Part shown: piece by piece, positions 15,141 to 22,104 of the stretch
How the letters are laid out: every line of letters starts with the position of its first letter
Position numbering within the stretch: position 1 is the stretch's first letter
Assembly: GCA_964457365.1 (NCBI GenBank)
Contig: CAYWFP010000031.1
Coordinates: 1 to 35,474, forward strand
DNA length: 35,474 nucleotides
Direction of reading: 5' to 3'
Source: CAYWFP01 sp964457365
GTDB taxonomy: Bacteria; Planctomycetota; SZUA-567
Made by a program: the position numbers and the translations under genes
The notes under the pieces: model-generated
Seen by the model: only the letters and a program-made list of their open reading frames with translations
Told to the model about the DNA's origin: nothing
Databases searched by the model: none

Positions 15141-16421
15141 TCAGGACGGCTTCACGTAGATGTGGAAGCCGCCGTAGATAGCCGCGCGGTCCTTGGACAG
15201 CAACTGCACGCCCAGTTCGCGCAGGTAGACGAAGCGGCCGCGCGTCTCGGGCGAGAGCGCCTCCTCCACCGGCGACTGGCTCGACGCGGTGCGGAAGATG
15301 ATGCGCGTGCCCGGCTTGCCGACGCGGTCGATCTCGCGCCAGAGCGCTTCGATCTGATCGGGCTTCATCCAATCCTGTGCGTCGAGGAAGACGAAGCGGT
15401 CGAGGCTGTTCTCCGCCATGCGGCCCAGAACGGCGTGGACGGAGTTGATCTCGGTCTCTACGTTGACCGCCGCGCGCTTGATGATTTCGTAGTTCTCCTC
15501 CTTGAGGTACTCCGGCAGCGCCGAGCGCTGCTCGAGGTCGTACTGCCGGCCGAACGCCTGCCAGGAGAAGTAATTGTCGCTGACGGGGTGGTCGCACGCG
15601 AGTTTGCGCAGCCGCTCGCGGTACACCTCCAGGATCTGCCCGTTCGACTCGCGCTTGAGGTGCTCGAGCTGCCGCGGCGGGATGCCGATGCCGAACAGCA
15701 GAAACGGCAGCCGGCCGACCATCTGCACCACCCAGTGGTCGAACCAGGGCGAAACGTACTCCTCGAAGACGCGCTGCTGCTCCTCGGGCGTCTGCGCCAG
15801 AAGCAACTCCTTCGGATCGCCCTTGGCCAGCTTGGCCAGACCGTGGATGAAGCGGATGAAGTAGCCCAGACGGGCGTAATCGTAGAAGTTCTTGGTGAAG
15901 TAGTTGATGCGCGGGCCCCGGAACTGCATCCGCAGCCACGAGCCGCCTTCCCAGAAATAGCGCGTCGCCGCGTCGAGCCGGCCGCAGATGTAGTTGTAAT
16001 AGTTCTCGCGGTTGCGCGCACAGTTGGCGCAGCCGAAGAAGGTGAAGAAATCCTCGTAGGTGGGCAAGGCCTGCAGCGCCGTCAGCTTCAGGCGCGTCAG
16101 ATAGATGTGATTGGGATTGAAGTCGACGGCCATGATCACCGCGGGTTCACGCACGAGGTAGTTGAGCACGTTGCACCCCGCGGACGATATGGTGAATACA
16201 CGGCTTTCGGTATTCAACTCCAGCGCTTCCATGTCGACGCGCGGGTCTTCCCAGATCTGATTGTAGAAGAAACCCTTGAACCAGGCGGTGAAGAGTCGCT
16301 CGGACAAAGCCCGGTAACTCAGTTTGGAGGTCTGATGAACCGCTTCCTCAAGCAGGGGATTGTCTTTCTCGATCTTCGGCATTTCCGAATCGACAGTTGC
16401 TGCCTTCACGGTCACCGCCAT
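15141..16421 (-). CDS. btaA: BtaA: SAM:diacylglycerol 3-amino-3-carboxypropyltransferase
   Basis: This 426-residue DUF3419-family protein transfers the aminocarboxypropyl group of SAM to diacylglycerol, the first step of DGTS betaine-lipid synthesis. Recognisable segments are FYNQIWEDPRVDMEAL, ISSAGCNVLNYLVREP (SAM site), AVDFNPNHIYLTRLKLTAL, FLDAQDWMKPDQIEALWREI and GTRIIFRTASS near the C-terminus. ATG 16421 has GGGAG six bases upstream, the end of an 11-G tract. With btaB it forms a two-gene operon, usually induced when phosphate is short so that phospholipids are replaced; no Pho box was recognised here. Confidence 0.93.
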   Translation of the reverse strand: MAVTVKAATVDSEMPKIEKDNPLLEEAVHQTSKLSYRALSERLFTAWFKGFFYNQIWEDPRVDMEALELNTESRVFTISSAGCNVLNYLVREPAVIMAVDFNPNHIYLTRLKLTALQALPTYEDFFTFFGCANCARNRENYYNYICGRLDAATRYFWEGGSWLRMQFRGPRINYFTKNFYDYARLGYFIRFIHGLAKLAKGDPKELLLAQTPEEQQRVFEEYVSPWFDHWVVQMVGRLPFLLFGIGIPPRQLEHLKRESNGQILEVYRERLRKLACDHPVSDNYFSWQAFGRQYDLEQRSALPEYLKEENYEIIKRAAVNVETEINSVHAVLGRMAENSLDRFVFLDAQDWMKPDQIEALWREIDRVGKPGTRIIFRTASSQSPVEEALSPETRGRFVYLRELGVQLLSKDRAAIYGGFHIYVKPS

Positions 16422-16429
16422 GGCGCGCT

Positions 16430-16447
16430 CCCCCCCCCCCAAAAAAA
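16430..16447 (-). repeat. Homopolymer tract at the btaA ribosome-binding site
   Basis: Eleven C followed by seven A on the plus strand read T7-G11-AG on the btaA strand. The SD sequence is the end of the G tract. Such tracts change length by slippage and could vary btaA expression; they are also prone to sequencing error. Confidence 0.8.
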
Positions 16448-16531
16448 GCGTAAGCGATATCCAGCTAAGTCGATAGACGAAAATCGCGCGGCACGTAGTG
16501 CGAGTATGCTGATATTACCTCTATAGCACAC

Positions 16532-16548
16532 GTTAATTCTGCATTAAC
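16532..16548. promoter_or_regulatory. Operator candidate downstream of the btaA promoter
   Basis: GTTAAT-TCTGC-ATTAAC is a perfect 6+6 inverted repeat starting about 10 bases past the btaA -10 box, a position from which a bound repressor would block transcription. Confidence 0.45.
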
Positions 16549-16558
16549 ACCGCGCCCA

Positions 16559-16586
16559 ATACTAGCTATACCGGCGAAAAATGCAA
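16559..16586 (-). promoter_or_regulatory. btaAB promoter candidate
   Basis: On the minus strand TTGCAT, a 16-base spacer and TAGTAT. The predicted start near 16552 leaves a leader of about 130 bases containing the operator candidate and the G tract. Confidence 0.5.
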
Positions 16587-16711
16587 TTCCGAACCAGCGA
16601 TTCCCGGCGCAGGTTGATGCAATCCGCTAACAATGAAGACAAAAACACTTAACACAGAAATATCATGAAATCAAGCCGCAAATTTCGATACTACCTTTAT
16701 ATCATTTTCAC

Positions 16712-16740
16712 TTGATGCATGTAAACTTTTGCACTATGAA
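16712..16740 (+). promoter_or_regulatory. Promoter of the glycosyltransferase-radical SAM operon
   Basis: TTGATG, a 17-base spacer and TATGAA within an AT-rich stretch, 55 bases before ATG 16796. Confidence 0.6.
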
Positions 16741-16795
16741 TGGATGTGTTGGGGAGAAAGACAAACAAACGCCTTCAGCGGCGAAGGGAATCGCG

Positions 16796-17896
16796 ATGCG
16801 GATTGCTTACGGCATTCACGGATACGGCCGCGGCCACGCTACACGCGCGCTGGCGGTTCTCCCGGAACTCAAGAAACGGCATGACATTCTGATCCTCGCC
16901 GGTGGTGACGCCTACGACCTGCTCTGCCCCGATTACATGGTCCAACGGATACCGACACTGCGTTACTATTACGGCAATAAGTCGGAACGCTCCACCCGCC
17001 AGACAATTGCCCGGAATTTCCCGTCTTTCCTTGATCTTTACATGAACGGACCGTCGTTCGAGAACGTATGTGAAATTCTTGAACATTTCAAACCCGACGT
17101 CGTTATCAGCGACGCCGAGGTCTGGAGCTTGCGCGCGGCCGGGCAACTGGGCATTCCGCGCATCGCTTTCAACCACTTCGGCATTCTCGTCTATTGCACG
17201 CCGAAAGTTTCCTGGCGCGACAAGATCGATCTCTTCCTCGAAATGTGGACTTACCGCTACCTGATGGGTCGCCCCGACCGCGCGGTCGTCTCGAGCTTCT
17301 ACCGCCGTCCGCCCAAGTTCGACGGCGTCCGCCTGGTCGGCACGCTGCTGCGCCCGGAGATCACGCAAACGAAGCCTACGCGCGGCGAACACCTGCTGGT
17401 CTATCTGAACAAGGGACAGCATCAGTTCACCCCGCGCATCGAACAGGCGCTGCACGGACTGGAGATCCCGGTACGCATCTACGGCGCCGACCAGCGCCGC
17501 AGCTACGACAACCTGACCTTCCGCCCCTTGAGCAACCTGCCGTTCGTCGAGGACCTGGCCAGCGCCCGGGCCGTGCTCTCCACCGCCGGCAATCAGCTCG
17601 TCGGCGAGGCGGTCTACTTCGGCAAACCGATGCTGGTCATTCCCGAGAAGACGGTCGAGCAGCGGCTCAACGCCGGGGCGCTGGAAGACCTGGGCATCGG
17701 CCGGCAGATCGCGCTCAAGGACGTCTGCATCGAGTCGATCCGGAACTTCCTGGACGCCGAGAAGACGTATCGCGACAACCTCCGCCACGTCAGCGCCGAC
17801 GGCAGCGCCGAAGCGATCGAAGCGATCGAAACCTTCATGCGCGAACTCGCCGCCGAGCGCGATGCCGAACCCGCGCCGGAACTCTCGTCGACATGA
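16796..17896 (+). CDS. GT-B glycosyltransferase of the MJ1255/MurG-like family
   Basis: The protein has 366 residues with a GT-B fold. It begins IAYGIHGYGRGHATRALAVL, the glycine-rich N-terminal loop typical of this group, with donor-site features near the C-terminus (SNLPFVEDLASARAVLSTAG, VGEAVYFGKPMLVIPEKTVE). Family members transfer a sugar from a nucleotide sugar, often to a lipid or hydrophobic acceptor. GAAGGGA precedes ATG 16796. The stop overlaps the next start as ATGA, so it is coupled to the radical SAM gene. The divergent btaAB neighbours suggest a lipid acceptor, which is inference. Confidence 0.85.
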   Translation: MRIAYGIHGYGRGHATRALAVLPELKKRHDILILAGGDAYDLLCPDYMVQRIPTLRYYYGNKSERSTRQTIARNFPSFLDLYMNGPSFENVCEILEHFKPDVVISDAEVWSLRAAGQLGIPRIAFNHFGILVYCTPKVSWRDKIDLFLEMWTYRYLMGRPDRAVVSSFYRRPPKFDGVRLVGTLLRPEITQTKPTRGEHLLVYLNKGQHQFTPRIEQALHGLEIPVRIYGADQRRSYDNLTFRPLSNLPFVEDLASARAVLSTAGNQLVGEAVYFGKPMLVIPEKTVEQRLNAGALEDLGIGRQIALKDVCIESIRNFLDAEKTYRDNLRHVSADGSAEAIEAIETFMRELAAERDAEPAPELSST

Positions 17897-18978
17897 GAAT
17901 CCTCCGCCTGCTGCGCAGTATCGCCGTGAACCGCCGCGGCGGCGTCCCCGCCCCGTCGTGGTGCACCTATCTGGTCACTTACCGCTGCAATGCCCGCTGC
18001 AGGATGTGCGACAGCTACGCGATCGATCCCGGAAAGGAATTGACGCCGGATGAAGTGGGCACCGTCTTCGGCCGCATCGGGTCACTGGACGTGGTGCGCC
18101 TCTCGGGCGGCGAACCGTTCCTGCGCCCGGACTTCGCGGAACTGGCCGAGGCGGTGCTGCAGACCTCGGATCCGGCGGTGATCCATATCAGCACCAACGG
18201 CTCGCTCCCCGACCGGATCGAGACGTTTGTCGGGAAATTCTCCCGCCCTAGGCGCCTGCGGTTCATGATCAGCTTCGACGGGCTGGAAGCAACGCACGAC
18301 GCCAACCGCGGCAAAGCCGTCCGCTTCGAGCAGGCCATGACCACGCTCGATCTGCTGGTCGGCCTGCGCGCACGCCATGGACTCGAGGTTTCGGCCAACC
18401 ATACCGTGATCTCGCCCGCATCATTGAGCGAAAGCGACGAACTCAAACGGCGACTGGGAGAGAGAGGCGTCGACGTGCAGACGGTACTGGCCTACGAGGA
18501 TTCGGCCATGTACGGCGCCGAGCGCCGCGGGAAAGCCGCGGGCGATCTGACCATGGCCACGGGTTATCCGCTGCACCGCTCGCTCCACGGCTGCGACTGC
18601 CTCGGGTTTACCGAAACGGAACTGGCAGCGACGCGCCGCATCCGCAGCCTGCTCTTGCGGCTCGGAAAACGGTATTACCTGGAGGGTCTGCGCGCACGCC
18701 TCGCGGGTGAAGCCAAGCCGCGGCCCAACCCGCGCTGCGCGGCGCTGCGCAGCCATATCCGGCTGCTCCCGGGCGGCGACGTCCCGGTCTGCCAGTTCAA
18801 CACCGCCATCGTCGGCAACCTGCTCGCGAACGATTTCGCCCGGATCTGGCAGGGCGACTGCGCCACCCGGCAGCGCGCCTGGGTCGATCGCTGCCCGGGC
18901 TGCTGGGCCGAATGCGAGGTGATCCCCAGCGCCATCTACAGCGGCGATATCGCGCGTTTCGCCCTGCTGGGGTCTTGA
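17893..18978 (+). CDS. Radical SAM protein with SPASM-like C-terminus
   Basis: The protein has 361 residues. C32xxxC36xxC39 (CNARCRMC) binds the [4Fe-4S] cluster that cleaves SAM to the 5'-deoxyadenosyl radical, and SGGEP at 71-75 binds SAM. Further cysteines at 282, 300, 323, 334, 337 and 341 (CPGCWAEC) suggest auxiliary iron-sulfur clusters as in SPASM/Twitch enzymes. The start is fixed by the four-base overlap with the glycosyltransferase. No peptide precursor gene is visible next to it, so a RiPP role is not supported; a small-molecule or lipid-head substrate is possible. Confidence 0.88.
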   Translation: MRILRLLRSIAVNRRGGVPAPSWCTYLVTYRCNARCRMCDSYAIDPGKELTPDEVGTVFGRIGSLDVVRLSGGEPFLRPDFAELAEAVLQTSDPAVIHISTNGSLPDRIETFVGKFSRPRRLRFMISFDGLEATHDANRGKAVRFEQAMTTLDLLVGLRARHGLEVSANHTVISPASLSESDELKRRLGERGVDVQTVLAYEDSAMYGAERRGKAAGDLTMATGYPLHRSLHGCDCLGFTETELAATRRIRSLLLRLGKRYYLEGLRARLAGEAKPRPNPRCAALRSHIRLLPGGDVPVCQFNTAIVGNLLANDFARIWQGDCATRQRAWVDRCPGCWAECEVIPSAIYSGDIARFALLGS

Positions 18979-19149
18979 ATCGACGTTTTTTTCCTGTCCG
19001 CAACTTCTTCCGAACTTCTTATCCCGTAATGCGATAGCGGTTATACGATCAACCGTCGCCGCCAGCGAAGCGCCCGAGTGAATTGGCTGGACTTTCCACG
19101 GGCGAAATCGTAGCCTGAAAGCGCGAGAAGGAGAGAATCGAGGAGCCAT

Positions 19150-21276
19150 ATGATAACGAGTTATACCGAATGCAGTCCGGCCGCTCGACTGCCGAAGATC
19201 CTGCTGGTCTACCCACAGATGCCCGGCGGCACGTACTGGAGCTTCGATACCGCGCTGCACCTGCTGAACAAGAAATGCCTGCTGCCGCCGCTGGGCCTCT
19301 GCACCATCGCGGCGATGCTGCCGCAGGAAACCCCGATGCGGCTGGTGGACCTGAACGTCGCCGCGCTCGAAAACGCCGATCTGGACTGGGCCGACTACCT
19401 CTTCGTCTCGGCCATGATCGTACAGGACCGGTCGCTGCGCGAGGTGATCGTCCGCGCCAACGCCGCGGGGCTGCCGGTGGTGGCCGGCGGGCCACACCCA
19501 TCGAGCAGCTACGCCAACCTGCCGGGCGTGGACCACTTCGTCATCGGCGAAGCCGAACCGCTGATGCAGCAGGTCTTCGACGACCTTCTCGCCGGGCGCC
19601 CGCGCAAGGCTTACGCCCGCCCCGTCGACCGGACGCACGCCGATGCGCTGTGCGCGTTCTTCGGCGACGACGCCGATATCGCGCAGGCTGAGGAGCGCCC
19701 GGCGATGGAGACGACTCCGGTGCCGCGTTTCGACCTGCTGGAAATGAACGCCTACAAGAGCATGGCGGTGCAGAGCTCGCGCGGCTGCCCCGTCGGCTGC
19801 GAGTTCTGCGATATCTGGCGGCGCTTCGGGCGCAAGCCGCGCTGCAAGTCGGCGCAGAAGATCCTGGACGAGCTCGAGGCGCTGTACGAACTGGGCTGGC
19901 GCAACTCCGTCTTCATCGTCGACGACAACTTCATCGGCGACAAGCGCCGCTGCAAGGATATCCTCCACGCCCTGGGCGCCTGGCAGCGCGAGCGCGGCTA
20001 CCCCTTCGACTTCATCACCGAGGCGACGCTGACGCTCGCGGACGACCCGGAACTGCTCGAGGGCTTCTATCGCGCGCAACTCAACGTCGCTTTCATCGGT
20101 ATCGAGACCCCGGTCGAGGAGAGCCTCAGGGAGACGCGCAAACACATCAACACCACCCGCAGCATCGCCGAGCGCGTCCGCACCATCCAGGCGCACGGCA
20201 TCGAAGTGACGGCCGGGTTCATCCTCGGCTTCGACGCCGACCCCGACGACATCGCCGACCGCATGATCGGCGCGCTGAACGAGTGCGGCCTGCCAATCGC
20301 AATGCTCGGCGTCCTGACGGCCATGCCCGAGACCGACCTCCACGACCGGCTCGTGCGCGAGGAGCGGCTGCTGAAGGAGAGCACCGGCAACAACACCCAT
20401 ACGTTCGAGGTCAACTTCCGCACCAAGCGGCCGCCCGAACAGGTGCTCGCCGACTACAAGCGCATTCTGCGGACGATCTACCCGCCGGACCTGAAGAGCT
20501 ACTTCGACCGCTGCCGCACCTTCCGCGCCCGCTACGGCACGGCCCTGACCGAGCGCATCGACACCGGGCCGATCGATTCGTGGCGCGTGGGCGTCTTCTT
20601 GCGACTGCTGCCGACACTGCCGTTCAAGCGCTACGGCTGGAACGCGATCAAGTATCTGCTCGGCACGGCCTGGAAGAAGCCCGAGTGCTTCGTCTACGCC
20701 GTCAGCCATGTCATCCAGGGCCACCACTACCGCGCTATCACGCGCAACGCCTTCGAGGTCGAGAAGATGGAGCGGATCCTGCACAAGGAGCGGCTCGCTT
20801 TCGAGGCGGCGGTGCGCGACTACGCCACAGCGCTCTCCCACTGCCGCGACGCCGCCGGCGTACTGGGACAGCAGGCGCTCGCGGAGGTGTTCCGACGCCG
20901 CCGACGCATCGCCCGTCGCGCGCGGCGAAATTGGCGGCGGCTCTCGCACCACGCGCGCGTGCTGGCCGCCGGCCGTTACGAGAGCTTCGTCGCCGAACTT
21001 CACACGAAGACCGAGGAGCTGGCGGCGCTGGAGTCGTTCTTCGCCGAACAGCACGCGGCCTTCCGCCACTATGCCGCCGACTGCCACGCTTCGGCGTCGC
21101 TGGCCGGGCAGGCATGGTACGCGCACCTGCGACAACGCCGCGACGAGATCGCCGCCGCCGCCGCCGCGCGCATGCAGCACCTCTCCGACGATACGCGCCG
21201 CCTCGCCGCCGAACGTTACGACGGCTTCGTCCGCCTGCTCGAATCGTACACCGGCGACAGCGGCTACGCGCGGTAA
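19150..21276 (+). CDS. Cobalamin-type radical SAM protein with long helical tail
   Basis: The protein has 708 residues. An N-terminal B12-binding-like domain (about 15-150; VVAGGPHPS) lacks the cobalt-ligating DxHxxG motif, as in many radical SAM relatives. The radical SAM core carries C213xxxC217xxC220 (RGCPVGCEFC) followed by DIWRRFGRKPRCKS, and GFILGFDADPDD. A DUF4070-like region runs to about 520. The last ~190 residues are an unusual Arg/Ala-rich helical extension (RRRRRIARRARRNWRR). Relatives include hopanoid methylases and lipid-modifying enzymes. GAGGAG lies before ATG 19150. The 171-base gap before it contains no terminator I could see. Confidence 0.85.
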   Translation: MITSYTECSPAARLPKILLVYPQMPGGTYWSFDTALHLLNKKCLLPPLGLCTIAAMLPQETPMRLVDLNVAALENADLDWADYLFVSAMIVQDRSLREVIVRANAAGLPVVAGGPHPSSSYANLPGVDHFVIGEAEPLMQQVFDDLLAGRPRKAYARPVDRTHADALCAFFGDDADIAQAEERPAMETTPVPRFDLLEMNAYKSMAVQSSRGCPVGCEFCDIWRRFGRKPRCKSAQKILDELEALYELGWRNSVFIVDDNFIGDKRRCKDILHALGAWQRERGYPFDFITEATLTLADDPELLEGFYRAQLNVAFIGIETPVEESLRETRKHINTTRSIAERVRTIQAHGIEVTAGFILGFDADPDDIADRMIGALNECGLPIAMLGVLTAMPETDLHDRLVREERLLKESTGNNTHTFEVNFRTKRPPEQVLADYKRILRTIYPPDLKSYFDRCRTFRARYGTALTERIDTGPIDSWRVGVFLRLLPTLPFKRYGWNAIKYLLGTAWKKPECFVYAVSHVIQGHHYRAITRNAFEVEKMERILHKERLAFEAAVRDYATALSHCRDAAGVLGQQALAEVFRRRRRIARRARRNWRRLSHHARVLAAGRYESFVAELHTKTEELAALESFFAEQHAAFRHYAADCHASASLAGQAWYAHLRQRRDEIAAAAAARMQHLSDDTRRLAAERYDGFVRLLESYTGDSGYAR

Positions 21277-21299
21277 CGTCTCGCCGACGCTTTCCATCC

Positions 21300-21328
21300 T
21301 TGCCGTCCGCCGCCGTCGGCGCTATGCT
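21300..21328 (+). promoter_or_regulatory. Promoter candidate of the kinase-like gene
   Basis: TTGCCG, a 17-base spacer and TATGCT, 35 bases before ATG 21364. It gives the last gene of the rightward run its own possible start. Confidence 0.45.
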
Positions 21329-21363
21329 GACGGCGGGCCACCTCTCGATACGAAAGGGCGGCG

Positions 21364-22101
21364 ATGGGCGAACACCGACTGGTCATCTTGAGCGGACCTT
21401 CCTGCGCTGGCAAGAGTCCGCTGCGCAAGGCGCTGGCGCGCTTCTACCCCGAGCTGTCGAACAGACTCGACTTCCTGGTGCTGTACAACGACCGCGACCC
21501 GCGCCCGGGCGAGCGGGACGGCGTGGACTATCACTTTCGTACGCGGGAGCAGATCGAGAAACTCGGCGACGACAAGCGCTACGCCCTCTTCGACGTCCGC
21601 GGCGACCTGCAGGCGCTGGACATCGAGGAGCTGAAGGGGCAGCTTCAACAGAGCGACGCCATGTTCGAGGGCAACGCCTACGTCGGCTCGGCACTCCTGA
21701 CCAACCCCGCGCTGCAGGAGGTGCCGAAGCTGAGCGTCTACCTCGCGCCGCTCTCGCGCGCGGAGATCCTCTACCTGAAGGAACAGGACGCCAGACTCGA
21801 GCCGCTGGTCGCCGACGTGATGCGCCGCAAGCTTCTTCGCCGCACGCGCAAGCAGAAAAGCGAGCTCTCGCTCAAGGATCTCGAAACGGTCGAGCGCCGC
21901 TGCACCAAGGCCTATACCGAGCTCAAGGAGGCGTGGCGTTTCGCGCACGTCGTACCCAACCACGACGGCGAGGATTCGGAGAACTGGGACGCGTTCTGCT
22001 ACCTTCTCGGCGACGCCCGGCACGCGCTGGAAACCTTCGCGGCGCTGCTGCGGGGCGACTCGGCAGAGACGGAGCGGTGGGAAGAGAATCTCTTGCCGTG
22101 A
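21364..22101 (+). CDS. Guanylate-kinase-like P-loop protein
   Basis: The protein has 245 residues. The Walker A loop reads GPSCAGKSPL where guanylate kinases have GPSGxGKSTL. RDPRPGERDGVDYHFRTREQ matches the GMP-binding 'RxPRxGExxGxDYxF' segment. The second half (RRKLLRRTRKQKSELSLKDL, ETVERRC) fits a lid-like basic region, and the C-terminus extends ~40 residues beyond typical guanylate kinases (~205). It may phosphorylate a nucleotide or a different small substrate; the Cys and Pro in the P-loop make housekeeping Gmk unlikely. It ends three bases before the convergent U32 gene. Confidence 0.75.
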   Translation: MGEHRLVILSGPSCAGKSPLRKALARFYPELSNRLDFLVLYNDRDPRPGERDGVDYHFRTREQIEKLGDDKRYALFDVRGDLQALDIEELKGQLQQSDAMFEGNAYVGSALLTNPALQEVPKLSVYLAPLSRAEILYLKEQDARLEPLVADVMRRKLLRRTRKQKSELSLKDLETVERRCTKAYTELKEAWRFAHVVPNHDGEDSENWDAFCYLLGDARHALETFAALLRGDSAETERWEENLLP

Positions 22102-22104
22102 TGC

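Noticed and set aside
17893..18978. RiPP maturase reading of the SPASM-like radical SAM gene
   Set aside because: No short precursor peptide gene with a ribosome-binding site is found on either side; the neighbours are a glycosyltransferase and another radical SAM enzyme.
18421..21297. 958-codon open frame on the minus strand
   Set aside because: It lies opposite the radical SAM genes, which have clear motifs; GC-rich codon structure leaves the opposite frame open. No recognisable domain or start signal.
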